Shown one piece after another: positions 34,685 through 47,279 of a stretch of DNA of 64,000 nucleotides (positions are counted from its first letter, which is position 1; every line of letters begins with the position of its first letter). Position numbers and translations under genes: made by a program. This DNA is from Helicoverpa zea (taxonomy: Eukaryota > Arthropoda > Insecta > Lepidoptera > Noctuidae). The stretch is from NCBI RefSeq assembly GCF_022581195.2, contig NC_061476.1, positions 4,386,098 through 4,450,097 of the forward strand, in the 5' to 3' direction. The notes beneath the pieces are model-generated. The model searched no databases. It saw only the letters and a program-made list of their open reading frames with translations, and had not been told where the DNA came from.

Positions 34685-34833
34685 TGGCCTTACTACAAAA
34701 ACTTTAACCACTGTTTTACACTTGTCTAAAAAAAATGTGGCTCCAAAATGAACCATATGTCAACGTCATAATTTGACATTTTTTTAGACAAGTCTTAAAC
34801 TGACGTTAAAAAGTTTTTGTGGTAAGACGGCCA
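34685..34833. mobile_element. ~150-bp foldback MITE
   Basis: Ends TGGCCTTACTACAAAAACTT and AAGTTTTTGTGGTAAGACGG face each other. Pairing resumes at ACTTGTCTAAAAAAAATGT / ACATTTTTTTAGACAAGT. The centre is about 35 bp. No coding capacity. Confidence 0.7.
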
Positions 34834-37800
34834 ATGTTTTGTCGAATTTTCACTACATTCTTGACATAAACTGACTTACAGATAAAAATCTAATATTTTT
34901 AAGTTCCTATGCTATAATATTGTAGCTACACTATTTGGACTGAAGGCTATCATCATGCGTGTAATGGCGTTAGGCGGGCTGCACGCTGGGCGATCAAATT
35001 GCTGGAAAATACCACTTACGTAGTGAACTGCTTCCGAGTCGCCTCGGCATAAGGTTCGGTCTACAAGATGTTTTGAAATAAAAAAAGAATATATTAAGGA
35101 AAGGTATTTTTTAGACTCTTAGTCAGATTTTTTATGTTTTCTATTTAAATATCACTTATCATAGGAAATATTCAGTATTTATCCAGAGATTTGGATCCGT
35201 TATTCCGCTCTTATCAAGTGGAACCACTGTAAGTTACAAATCGATAAAATTTCCGATAGCAAATTTATGAATTAAGAACACAAAAATCTAGACGTTAACA
35301 GAAAGCTCCATAGTTACTTTTGGAATGTACAAAAGCCGTGTAGGCATTCCGTTTAATTAACTAGAATCTAATCTTGTAACTACAAAGGGCATCCCACGCT
35401 AAACAAACGCATCGAACTGACTCCTAACACAAAACAGAAACAGTCACAAAAGGGAGTTTAAATTTTAACTATAAACAGTAAACATAACGGAAATACTAAC
35501 GTTTGTTTGTTCTTGAAAACGGTGGAAGTGTAAAACATCGATTTACTAAGCAAACGCCCTTTGATTATAAGACTGCGAGTTTTAATTGGAAACCAAACCG
35601 ATACTTAAATTGATTAATCGGAATACTTCGTTAGTTAACGCGTCTATAAAAATGTTAAACGTACTGTCTTCCGTTTATAATTCTCTCATAATAGAGTACA
35701 ACATGAAAATGAGAGAAAAACAGTCAAAAAATGCGACAGAAAGTTATTGCAGAAAATACTTACATAGATAATTGCAAAATAGGTATTAAGTGTAAACTAC
35801 CTTATTCGTTTCAAAAGCAATCAAAGCCTGTCCTATATACCAGTGTAGTGTAGTGTAGTATCCACAATATGCAAATATCACTAGATCTAGTGCGCCGGGG
35901 TTAATCGAGTGACGTACAAGAAGGGTGGTAGGAAACACAATTATTTTTATGGCAACACAATTTTCCTCGGCTCATTACATACATGCCGTGGTTATACGTA
36001 CTGGCAACATTAACATGCCGGGTGGGGCTCTGTAATGCCCCGTGGGCACGCGAACCCGTTTTTGATTATTTCCCCAAAATTATATCGTATTTTCACACCA
36101 AAAGACCCTTAGCGTGTGCACGATTCGAGCTTATGATGTTCGTGACCAGAGACAAAATGTTGAGAGTCACGGCTCCGGGAGAATCGCCGCCATTTTGGGT
36201 TTTTGTTCTTTTTTCAATCTTCCCGCCTCCGGATGGTAATTATGGCAACTCGAACCTTTCGCGTGAACTGTGTTAAATTGATTATTGTGAAAATAAGTAC
36301 GTTGCACCAAGTGTTACTTGAACGATTATCGTAATATTGTATACTTATGTGTAATAAGGCTTCTAAATGAGGTTGTTACACTTCATAATATATTTTGATT
36401 TAAATATTTTGGCTCTCAAAACCTTTTTGCCTGGCTTATTAAGCGTTCAAGATATTATATTGAACATTGGAAAAATAAACATGAAAGCAATTTCTTCTTG
36501 ACCTTCAAAACTTAATGAAGATATCAGTCATCAAGTACAACTGAAACGAATCCAAAAATACTCGGTGTCACGCATTAACGTTCTGAAATCGGAGACTGGC
36601 TTATCGGTCGGTTTAAATCGCATGGCGGTCCAAAACGCGCTATAACTTACATAATCTACCAAAACGAGTTCAATAAAATGGCGAAATTTACGTTAAAATG
36701 GCGGGAAAATCCAATAGGAAAAGTCGCCAGACGGATTGGACGTTTTTAGGCTAGTTAGGTAACCTAGCGGGACCGGCCTAATAGCTTGTTTCCCTAAATA
36801 TATTGTTTTGTTTTTCTCTCGCAAAAGATTTTTTCGGGCCTAAAGAACTCTGAATGAGGTCCAATTTTTCCCTTTTTTGTAAATCGTGCTAATAAAATCC
36901 TTGAAACAGATGCGTGTATTTTGCTCGTCATCTTGGAAATATTTTGCCAAAGTATATAATACTAAGTTTACGGGTGATTTGAGCAGGTAATGATGACGGA
37001 AGTATCGGAAAATGTAATCTCCAATATATCGTTTCGTTTTCATCGAATACATTAGAATTTTCATTTGTATTTACGTTAAGTCGCATTAGCGTTCTCCCTT
37101 GTAAGTCGAAATGTGATGGGTTCATATCTTTATTGTTTTTCGATCGACTTTGTGAGCGAAAATAGAAATAAAACCAGTGTTCTTTCATGGTTGGAAAGGA
37201 AACTCAAAAATGCTCACTCGTATAAAAAAATTTACAACAAAAATATTTGAAATAAGAACGGCCGTTCAAAGTCCAAAATTAGTGTTGTCGTGTCCGGATT
37301 CCCGTGAAAAAATTTGTCCTCCTTGTTTATGGTCCGATTTAGATAAAGATATTAAGAGTTAAGTGCGCCACTGTATCAAATTCGCTCGGCGGTGTATTTT
37401 TTTTTTATTTAGGCGAGTCACGCGAACCAGTTACATGAGTCAGGAATGCTGTTATCGCTCCGATTGCACAAAGCAGATTTTTTCAACGCTTTATTTTGAT
37501 CCACGCAACTTTTTGTAATATGAGCCTTTTTCTGGACGGCTTGTGTGACGTCACTTGACATGTATTTTTAATCACATAAAGAGTAGATTTATTTTGTTAT
37601 GGACGTAATCAGTTTATATTTCACATGAAATTTTTGAGGGTTGATTGTTTGACAAATTAGTTATTAAGATATTAAAATCAATTTGTACGTGAACGAGATT
37701 ACGTATAACGCAAATATTAAACTTAAAAACATCTCTACATGACGATCCGATTATAAATGTCGGGGAATCGAACGAAAACGTTTCAAAAGTGACACATCCC

Positions 37801-40800
37801 TAGAGAAACGTTCGAATTCAAACGTTTTGGCGGGAATGCGGTGTCAAGATGGCCGCCGCAGGACGACAGCGCGCGATATCGCACCAATTCTTTTGTGCAA
37901 ACTCCACGGATATATCTTCTTGGATTCCTATTCCGATCCGATTTGAAAGGACAGGCTAATCTTGCTATCATTGTACAGAATTGTACTATAAATTTTGCTT
38001 TCTGCATTTACACTTGGACTTTTAAATTTTCTTAGGTTTTCTAGTTGGTCTTATTTTTTGTTATAACCAAAGTAGACTGTTCTGTTATGCTAAGTTTGTG
38101 AACCTGGCTTTCGTGTTGAGAGGTATCTGTGACAATTGTGATTACCCAGGTGTATCAAATACACATTTGGAAAATAGAATCACACAAACCTGCAAGACCG
38201 ACATTAAAATGTGCCTTGTAATCCCGACTTTATAGATACTTAACTAATGACGGTAATTTTTAACTTTGTTAGATAACAATCAGATTTTGTTAGATACCAT
38301 AAAATATTTATAGGGAAAAAGAAACGTGTAATTCAAACTTACATAAAAACTAAGTTAAAAAATGCAATCGGATTTATAAACAACTATAAAAATAGGGTTG
38401 TTTTTAGTATAACGGTCGGTCACGCCCACTGAGTAATATAGTGGTCACCATTAAAACATAACGAGTTCTTTCACTATAAATAACCTACAGCCATTATAAT
38501 TATAGCGAACGAAATTCCTCTTATCACGCTCATATTTCACCAAAGAGTCTAGCATTAGGCATAAACACAAAATTTCGTGGCCTCAAAAAAATATTTCGGA
38601 GAACAACGCTGCAAACAAATTACTTTCTTTCACCTCGATTAAGTGATCATTACAGTACCAAATATCATTTATAATGGCGTCGGGACAGGGACGGCGGGCT
38701 CGCGAAAAATAAAAGCCCAGGAAATTGCGTGTGCGGTTAAAAAGAAGGTTCCTACGTAAGCCTCGAGAAGTGGCGGGAAACAACCGCCCTTTTGACGTGA
38801 CATGTCGCCATCTTAGAAATCATCTTTTGTCAAGTGTAACGAAATGTCGATTGAGTCACGTATTTCCGTTTCCTTAAACAAATCTTGGTTGTGAATAAAT
38901 TGTCCTCGTAGATTTGATGTTTTTTGTGTTTCATTGGACAAATAATAACGTGTGTTTGTTGGTTTATTTGAGTAGTTGTGACACGTGTAGGAACTACTTA
39001 AATTAAATCATGTTTTCAGTATTAATGCCATATACTTTTAGTTTCTAACCCAGCAGTGTGCCTGATTGTAAGTGGCCACAGTTGCACTAAGACATTTGTT
39101 ATACCAGAGACATCGCAGAAATGCGTTGCCTTTCCATAGACAAAGCTAAAATGTCTCAGTCTGTAATTAAACTGGCATAGATACCGATCAAACTGGAACA
39201 GAGAAACGTTGCTTTGCGGCTGAAATTGTTCGTAGCTAATTCCCTAAACTGAAATTTTAGTAAAAATAAATGCTGCAAATGTTCAGTAATAGGTAATTTT
39301 CATATCAAAAGCAATAACAATCAAAATTACCATTTTTTCTTTTAAAAATGTTACAAACAAACCAAGTATTGGCTGTTCACAATTTGATTAGTCCACAATA
39401 ATTGTACAATATGGAATGATTGGCGAAATAAAAGAAGGTTCGCTTTAAACAAGGTTTAACTGAGTTACGATTCGAAAACAGCGGAACCGGTGTTCCAGCA
39501 CTAAATAGCGAAGAACCGGAACGAACCGATACGTAATCAAGTTTGCCGTATCGATTCGCTGAAGAAACTTTTACGGTTTTCGTGGCGGGAAGGCAATTAT
39601 TTGGAATTCGGTTTTGTCTTGTTGTTTTATGAATACTGTATTTCTTTGTAAGTTTAAAAAAAATCTGCAAAGGTGGTAATTATTATCTTTATTGAAAGGC
39701 TTTTGGAATATTCAGTGATTGTTTCAGTAACCTTTAACTAGGCGTACGTCTAACAAAAGCAAGGTTATTTCTACTCAATTAGGCAGCTCACCGAACTATT
39801 AAGGGAATATTTTAGCTCACATTATTTTGAGTAGGCAAGTAATTTAGGGTTTCACATTTTTTTACTCTTTATTTTATCTTCTTTGTAAACATAAATTTTC
39901 TTAGTAAAAAAAAAATTCAACAAAGATTACCTTATTTTCCATTTCACTTTCGTATTTACAAATCGAAAACATATGTACAATTCTACCTCGACATATGTAT
40001 GACTGCCAGAAATAAACAAAATCTCAAGAGAGAAGAAAAAAAAGAAAAATAAGGCATTGTCGTCAACCATCAGGAATTCACGAGTTGCGTACTAATGTGT
40101 GAAATAATATTTTCTCCCCTCTAATAAAAGCCTTCAGGCAAGTGTGACGAACATGCAGACTGAGGTACGTAGCTGTGGGCATGGAGAACAAAATGACTAG
40201 CGGAGGTGCCATAACGGAAAATCTCCTGAGAAAGTAGCGCGCCAAAATGCGGGTGAGAGACGAGGAATGTTACTGTTTTCGCTCTTATATGCCGTCTTTG
40301 GGCCTGACCATTTGTTGTAATACCAAAAATCATTGACAGATGCCTCAAAGAACCCGAATGAATCGTTACTTCACTCATAAATGAACGTGTTGGTCATGCT
40401 CGCCATAGGAATTTTACATAAAAGAAGGCGTTTAACCTACCTGCATTACGGCATCTCTGCTCATCTTTCGTTATTCCGTGGCTGTAGGTAATTCAATCCA
40501 CAGTCCTTGGGGTGTTGTGTTAGCTAGAAATGTAACGATTTGCGGTGTAGACGAAGACGCGACAATGATAACGTGCGATCCGAGCGATTATCGATTTGGT
40601 ATCGGTACTTTGTTGATATAGGTATCGATATTGTGAGTGTTCATAGTTTAAGTTGAAGTGATGCATAAACTCCCGGATACAATTTTTTTGCTAGGCTTGA
40701 ATTCACGTCCGTTTCTATTCTATTTATTTCTAACGGTACAAATTAATATTAATAAAAGAACACTTCAAAGGCCCAGACTTCACTAGTTTCGACAGACTAG

Positions 40801-41169
40801 GTATACAATTAGGCGAAAACGGGATACTTGTTCAACTTTTTATTGGTTGTTAAAAACATCGCTCCCTTTTGGTTGAGTATAAGCCTTAGAATAAATAAAG
40901 AACTAATGACAACCTACAAAAAGGCCGGTATATTTTGATAGCTAGACAGTTTGATATACCTTAATGAGTCCTTAAAATAGCCCAACCTTTATTGATATTT
41001 GAGTTAGACTTCTTTCATCAATAACTTATCGAATCGTCTATAACCTACATGAGCTACAGACATTCTACCTAATTTGATAAAATCGAAAGATTGTTTATTT
41101 AAACATTTAGACATTGAATTACTCAGAACCGTTAAACATATTGACATATGAGCTACAAATGCATTAAGT
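34834..41169. other. Non-coding block with CG-richer, GGCGGGAA-containing patches
   Basis: No coding exon identified. Patches at 36000-36250, 36600-36800, 37790-37900, 38680-38830 and 39540-39600 are CG-richer. Four carry GGCGGGAA (36700, 37829, 38772, 39584), with CAAGATGGCCGCCGC at 37845 and GACATGTCGCCATCTTAG at 38800. A DREF-type TATCGATA occurs at 40623. They look like regulatory or 5'-exon sequence, possibly of the downstream Cirl gene. Confidence 0.35.
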
Positions 41170-41345
41170 TTTTTGTGACGCTTTCACGACCAAATCACTG
41201 AACCAATTGAGTTGAAATTTTGTATGGAGACAAGAGGTACCTTGAAGACGTTTGTAGGCTTATTTTTATCTGGCTAAATGAAGTGGTTCCCTCAAAAGAC
41301 GAGGGAAACCGCGGAGGACAGCCAGTAGGTACAAAATATCGATAA
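41170..41345 (+). repeat. Moth interspersed repeat, diverged
   Basis: Contains TTTTTGTGACGCTTTCACGA, TGAACCAATTGAGTTGAAAT and TTTTGTATGGAGACAAGAGG, then AATGAAGTGGTTCCC and a GGGAAACCGCGG end. I know the order as a lepidopteran repeat of unresolved class. Confidence 0.5.
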
Positions 41346-42549
41346 GTAGGTAGATAGTTAGTGTTGTCATGCTGCATTTTTCCATGATCTTTCTAAAGGT
41401 ATCGTATGTCCTGTGGTCGTAATATTATACCAGTGGTCAGTAATATAGTCTGGCCGGAATTATGCGGTCGTGTGTACTAGGGTATCTGAATGTTTCTTTA
41501 TTATCACGGTGAGGTCTTAAAGGGGTGGGCAGTGAAATGGGATAGGGTGTGAAAGTTTTGTTGGGGTCGATTTTGCATCTCTTGAGTGTGATAAGAACTT
41601 TTGCATTGATATGAGATGATCACGAAATAAAAGAGTGAGATTTTATATGCTCAATAAAAGGAAGTAATGTGAAGTAGGCAGGTAAATCCTAAATCCTAAC
41701 CTAACACAAATTACATTGCTATCGAAAATTGATCATGAAAATAAAATATTACCACTCTAAAAATAACTAGAAGCCTTACAATTCAATACCAAACACGACT
41801 AGGTAGGAACAATATCACTAGTTGGAAATTTCGAACCCGATACTAGATTGGATAGGAATTCAATAACAGAAAAAAACCGTTTAAACTCGTCGGTCGAACT
41901 ATAAACAAGCTCACGAGGTTAGTAAAAAATCTAAACCTTTTTTGTACAACAGCTATGCCAGTTAACACCTATGGAAAATGAGAAAAATCTATCGGATTTA
42001 TTGTAACATGTCTTGGGAAAATTTTGGAAAAAATGTATATTTTAGACGTCACTAAGTTTGCTTGGGAATGGTTTAGCTCAAATGTTCTTCAAGCTAATGT
42101 ATTAAAAATCTATACGGTAACCTTGGAATGTAAAAAAAAATGTACAGAAATTACAAAATGGAAAATTATAAGAAAGAAAATAGAGGTACATTCCTTATTT
42201 ATTTAAAACTTAATGATGTACGATTAATACTTCCCAATTCACAACTAATGTGAACAAAACCAGGTCAAAAGGCAAGTATTATAAACGAAAAAAATATCCG
42301 GTATAACGTATTTTCAAGGGTTCCTGTAGTTTTTTTTTCTGTTTAAGCCTTTTTCGCACGCACTAAGAGAATGTAGGAATATGATATGTTGCTAAAAGCG
42401 CTTACAGTACGCGGTTGGCAAACTTATTTGGCTTCTTACATACCGGTAGATATTTCAATGTGAGACTTTTACTGGTATTAATTAAAAGTATTTTTAGCAT
42501 ACAGTGAACCTACCTCTGGTAGCAAGGTAGCTAGGTGCAAGGTAGCTGT
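41346..42549. other. Non-coding block
   Basis: AT-rich with short chance open frames only. Nothing recognised. Confidence 0.45.
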
Positions 42550-42632
42550 ACAAAACACTGGTACTCCGTTGCCTCCTGTGAGATCGGAAGCTGACACAAA
42601 CATAGTTAGGAAAAGGCTAGGCAGGTAATGAG
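42550..42632 (-). repeat. Family-1 repeat, minus orientation, degraded
   Basis: Reads ACACTGGTACTCCGTTGCC, GATCGGAAGCTGACACAAAC and ATAGTTAGGAAAAGGCTAGG, the inverse of the first third of family 1. Confidence 0.55.
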
Positions 42633-43599
42633 TGAGCTTATGTTTTTTTGTCATTCGATAACAGCTGGAAAGATTTCATAAGACACATGTATAGGCTGAT
42701 TACTTATACCTATTATACATTGCTACTTATGGACGATTTCTTGCTTTTTTCATTTCTAGTCTTGCTCACTTATTTCCATTTTGAAATACAAAATACCTCT
42801 GTAAATAAACCTAGTTATACTTTTTTAAATATATTTTTATTACGTTAGAAGTCATGTGGACGCATCGCTAACGATGTTTGCAAAAATTTAGGCAATTCGG
42901 ATTTTTGGATGTTAGATTTTTTGCGTACCTATATCGCATTGCAATTTTTGCCAAACTGTGTATGTACTAAATCTATTACTAAAAGTTTAAACACGCCTGA
43001 ATTCCAGTGAACCCAGCTATTTTGGAAATTCTTTGATTTGCTACTTAGATAGAATATTTGATATCAACATTTACCTTTTTGGATATTTACCTCCATTTAC
43101 GAATCTACCAATTCATCTATCTGCATTTTTGGGATAACATTCCAAACCCAAAATACGTCGTTCTATCTTTTTTTAGAACGTTTATGAAGTAACCTTTTTT
43201 ATATAGCCTTTCTAAAAACTCCATAAGTACATAGAAATGCAATTCCAACACTTACATTTTACTGACAATGGACTCGAAGGGCAGACCCTAAACTAAGGGT
43301 GCTTACAACCCGCTTAGAATTTAGTGCACCACATTGTATATCGCAAAAGTCGGTTTTATTTGTCGTTTTTGCAGGGGATTCCGCGAAACCTTTAACATGT
43401 ACAGGCATAAATTCACGCTTTCTGTCCCACGGGGGTAGGTAGAAAGTTGGTACAGAACACCGTCTAGCATCTTGCGTAGTTCTTTTGTTTCATCCAAACG
43501 ATGTTGTACGAACGTAATGAAGCATCGGGTCCTTCAAAAAGACAGGTTGCTTCATACAGCTAGCCTGTCCTTTTTAAAAGATATCTTAACAATGACATT

Positions 43600-43710
43600 T
43601 TATTTAATCTCCTTAACCAGCCTGTGAGGCTTTGGAACGCTCTGCCTCACAGTATACGTGACAGCATATCGTTGGATGTCTTCAAGAGACGAATAGGCAT
43701 GATGACAGTA
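43600..43710 (+). pseudogene. LINE reverse transcriptase C-terminal remnant
   Basis: From 43609 one frame reads QPVRLWNALPHSIRDSISL followed by DVFKRRIGMM. The RLWNxLPxxIR...SLxxFKxxL pattern is the extreme C-terminus of ORF2 in CR1/L2/jockey-like LINEs (family knowledge). The upstream 200 bp hold no continuous frame, so the element is a decayed 3' piece. Confidence 0.65.
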
Positions 43711-43987
43711 ATCAAAAATCATTAAAATAATATATTTATTAAATTAAACTTGAAGCTTGGAATATAAAACGTGCATTGTTTTCTTTATTAATAATGTGAT
43801 TAATGTGTATTTTTATAAAATAAAATTACGAAATAAGGCAATCCGCCATATCTTGAACACCAATCAGAGCTCGTGACGTCATTTCTCAAAACAACTCGCG
43901 CGAAAGCGCGCGAACGTCACATTTCGTTATTGTGAACTTCCACTGCGATCTTTGTTTTTAATTAATTAATTGTTTATAACACGAGTT

Positions 43988-44396
43988 ATGGAGCCCGGAT
44001 TTATCAAGGCAAACAGCGCTAATTTGCCTAGAATTGAAATCATAATGCTGGGAGAGTTTTTGGCATCAAATAAAGATTTTTGTTCAGCTGAATTTAGAAA
44101 TGTTAAAACTTCCATGTAAGTATACTAGTTTAATTAAAAAAACTTCCATGTAAGTGTATTAGTTTAATTAAAAAAACTTCAATGTTAGAATATTAGTTTA
44201 ATTAAAAACAATTTTAGTTATAAATAATTCCTTAAAATTACTTTTGACAATGTATTTGTTATCAGGTGTAAATGTTAATGAAATCTATTATCATGGTTCT
44301 ACCCTTTATTTATAAATTGATTTTTCTTTTAGGTCCTCCAGGCCATCCTATGGTGATGACGCTGTGAGTTACGTACAGCTGAAACGCAAAAAATAA
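43988..44396 (+). pseudogene. ISL2EU-like transposon, N-terminus of YqaJ-type accessory protein, two exons
   Basis: Exon 1 (43988-44115) starts MEPGFIKANSANLPRIEII and ends at a GTAAGT donor inside the ATG of a Met codon. Exon 2 (44333-44396) follows TTTTCTTTTAG and reads SSRPSYGDDAVSYVQLKRKK before a stop. The join restores the frame and gives 63 residues. The order resembles the N-terminus of the YqaJ-nuclease-like protein of ISL2EU DNA transposons as I remember it. The nuclease part itself is missing, so this is a remnant or a non-autonomous derivative. A THAP-type exon begins on the opposite strand within 200 bp. Confidence 0.55.
44105..44210 (+). repeat. 34-bp tandem repeat, three units, containing a splice donor
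   Basis: Units share AACTTCCATGTAAGT ... TAGTTTAATTAAAA. The CTTC words lie at 44109, 44143 and 44177. The first two units keep GTAAGT; the third has GTTAGA. The array starts at the end of exon 1 of the transposon gene. Confidence 0.75.
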
Positions 44397-44588
44397 AACA
44401 AAAAAATAAAGTTGTACCCTGGGCAATATTGGTTTTGAATCTCGCCTTGCAAGTTTGAGCCACTTGTTTCGTATTTTGTTATTGTGAGGAACGTACACAA
44501 ATAACTTATCAGGAGTTGTTTTGGATGTGTTCTTACACTGGGGGACCCCACAACACCTATGCACTTTCGAATTCATATTTAATAACAC
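44310..44588 (-). pseudogene. THAP-type zinc-finger N-terminus (transposase-like), truncated
   Basis: The first ~52 residues form a THAP domain start: CCGVPQCKNTS (C2 pair), then DKLFVYVP and NKWLKLARRD, the conserved Trp and ARRD region. THAP domains are DNA-binding fingers found at the N-terminus of P-element, ISL2EU and other transposases and of host proteins. After VQ the frame enters sequence antisense to exon 2 of the neighbouring gene and loses THAP character, so either an intron starts near the CAGGGTACAA at about 44415 or the copy is deleted there. The His and second Cys-His half of the finger and the AVPTF-type end are not visible. Confidence 0.65.
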
Positions 44589-44849
44589 AAAAAACTTAAT
44601 TATTGCACGAGCGTTGTTTACTTGCGTCTTGTGATTTCAGTCGTGACGTCACAAGTGACGACATGACACTGACAAGCGTTTTCGCGCCGGATTCAAAGTG
44701 GACAGAGAAAAATGCAATTATTTGATAAAAAAACTTAGCATTTTCTTAAAATTAATAATTTTTCATATAAAATAGACGTATACCTACATCATACAAAGGA
44801 ATTTAAAAATTTGTCATCATGCCTATTAAAGAACATTTCCTGTCAACAT

Positions 44850-45110
44850 GACCTTATTTGTATGTATGTATTTATTTATTTATTATATTTTATGTTTTAT
44901 TTATAGGTATATATTTTATGTTATGTAATTTTATCTTTGTTTTGTTTAATGTTGTGCACTTTTAATTTTCTCTTCCCTATCGCATCTCTCTATCGCTCTA
45001 AGGTTTGCTGTTAGAGAACCCAGTTCTGGGTTAAGCTCGCCTTTGTACATGTCTTCTCTGTATTGTGTGTATTTTTTTTTATATGTTTTTGTGTACAATA
45101 AAGAATAATA
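44850..45110 (+). repeat. LINE 3' untranslated region with AATAAA end
   Basis: Contains TAAGGTTTGCTGTTAGAGAA, GGGTTAAGCTCGCCTTTGTA, CATGTCTTCTCTGTATTG and ends TGTACAATAAAGAATAATA. I recognise the series as the 3' end of moth non-LTR elements. It may belong with the RT remnant at 43609, separated by the ISL2EU-like element. Confidence 0.55.
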
Positions 45111-47084
45111 TAAGCCTGATGTCATAAATTCAATCGTTGCTATTGTCTCAATATGACGAACTGTGAAAACTTAATCATATTTTTGTCAGTAGGTACATCG
45201 TCATTTATGAAGCACTTCTTAAATTAATCGTCCCAGATATACTTTTGTAATATAGGATACGACTCGTAGTGGAAAAAGTACCAACATTTTACCACGCCGG
45301 TGTAGTTGATTTTTTAGAGGTTTTATGCGGTAGTCTAGTGTCAGAGAAATATTTTGTTGCTGCTATTCGAGTATTTTCTTGGAAACGTGTTGGTATAACT
45401 TCAAGTTTATGGGATAGAAATTACAAATAGAAAATATTTTTGTAGATATTTAGAAGCAGGTAACATTTATTTTCAGATATTCATAACGTATGCAAAAGAT
45501 ATAAAATATTAAAGATATATTTTTTTTAAGATATGTTGTGGTTTAATAGAAAAATGAGCTGACTCCAAAAAAATGAGAAAGTATAGTATGATAAAGCTAA
45601 AAACATACAGCTATTTATTTATATACAAAACCTCGTTGCTACACTTACTGCAAATGGTGCTTCCTCACAAATTGTATAACCGGACAACCCTCTTGCCCAG
45701 GGGTTAGATTGAGGAAAAAATCTTATTTGCCAATGACAACCCCCTTTGCACCTCCCCTATAGGTGTGAAGTAACCCAGTCATGTGCAATGGCGGTATTGT
45801 GTGGAACACACTTTATTTTTAAATGATTTTATGGGATTAACTTAAGAAAAAATATTAATTTTTTTTTTGAAGTTGGTGTGTCATGTTTGTATCGTAATGT
45901 TGACTGAAGTTTTTTTAACAACAGCAGAAGTTAGTTTAATTGAGATGGCTGTAAAACTAGAATAATTGTTTTTGTAAAGTTTCGTAACAAACAATTGTTA
46001 TGCTGTGTTTTAAAATTCAACATTATTATAATTACATTGATTGTAAAATTAGTTGGGCTGTAAGAAAATAGTCGAAAAACTTTTTAATGGTGTCCATTCT
46101 CTTTTCAAAATTTCGTATTCAGCCATTGTCCTTCAGATTATTTAGGGTGGTCCCTTCCATGGTCTCGTCCTATCATAAAATGAAGTCATGCTTGCAGAGA
46201 CGGCGGATTCAGGAAATACGATTATACCAGACGAATGACCAACCATTCTTTCCTTCTCCACCCAAACAAACGAATAAAAAAAAAAGAAAAGAAAAATGAA
46301 ACCGTTCATACAGGAAGCAACTTCATACGAGACGTGATCAGGGGTGCATAATATCTGAGGAGCTGTTAAAAAAGCCCTAAGGGTTTACTACCTACCCCTG
46401 TCCCCCCTCGAACACCGTCGCAATAGTTTGCCAACGATTTACTGAAATCAAATTTTCCTTTTTTTACCTACAACCCATTTTACACCTTAAATCAAGAAAC
46501 ACAGGTAGCATTTTTGAACTGCAGCGCTTTTTAAAATTGTTTTATACGATTATGGATTTTATTTCAGGGATTTTAAAGATGAATTTTGTTGGAGACAGAT
46601 AGGGATATAAAAATAGGGTGTATGGATGTCTCAATTAGGTTATGATGTCCAGTCAGACGGTATAATCTTGTTTGACAATGAAATAATATTGAAAGTAAGT
46701 TGTTTTGAGAGGCCACTTTAGGTTTCGAGATGGAAAAATCCCTGATGCATAAGTTTTAAAAGTATTTATTGAAGCAACAACTTCGAATAACCATATTACT
46801 GTCAGAACTTGGCTTGACAGTCTATGAACCTTAAAAAGTCTCGCTCTGATCGTAATACAAGAAAAACTGTCAAACTCAGCATTTTACGGCAACATGAACA
46901 TAAGAATAACGTTGATACCCACCTCATATCTAACTCGCCACAAAATCTACGTAAACCTAAAACATGCAAGCATTCTCATTCACTATGTGTTGCTGAGGAT
47001 CCTGTAACAAATCTCAGGGGCTTTATTTTTATCAGAACACAGCAAGTTACGTTCCTATTTCCTTATGTTGCCGCCGAATCGGGC
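45111..47084. other. Non-coding block upstream of Cirl exon 1
   Basis: No supported gene. A 103-codon open frame at 46824-47135 leads into the likely Cirl leader and could be an upstream ORF, but it shows no known domain. Confidence 0.4.
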
Positions 47085-47224
47085 CGCGATTTTGTAACTC
47101 GTAAAACAAGTAGTAAAACGTCTCCTCCGGTTTGAGAATCGATCGGCCGGGACGTCAGCCAGGCTCTGTTCGACGCTCCACTCCGCCATTTTACTGTCGA
47201 ACGGTAAAATCTTTTAAATTTCGA
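47085..47224 (+). promoter_or_regulatory. Likely 5' leader/promoter-proximal region of Cirl
   Basis: A CG-rich patch directly before the signal-peptide ATG: GGCCGGGACGTCAGCC (CRE-like GACGTCA at 47150), GACGCTCCACTCCGCCATTT and TCGAACGGTAAAATC. No TATA box is evident. The transcription start cannot be fixed from sequence alone. Confidence 0.4.
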
Positions 47225-47279
47225 ATGGTAGCCGTTCGATTTTTGTTTTTACAACTTCAGTTCGTCTTGATGTTTTCAG
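47225..47279 (+). CDS. Cirl: Cirl exon 1: signal peptide
   Basis: Reads MVAVRFLFLQLQFVLMFS and ends TCA G before GTGAGCG, phase 1. It joins exon 2 (AA|CCAAGG) to give ...FS-E-PRYETAYAC. A short basic start, a hydrophobic core and small residues at the end make a signal peptide. The ATG at 47225 is the first in this frame after the upstream region. Intron 1 would be 6.1 kb. Evidence is phase, signal character and a good donor; an unseen alternative first exon is possible. Confidence 0.7.

Noticed and set aside
46824..47135. 103-codon open frame just upstream of Cirl exon 1
   Set aside because: No domain. At best an upstream ORF in the leader; not supported as a gene.
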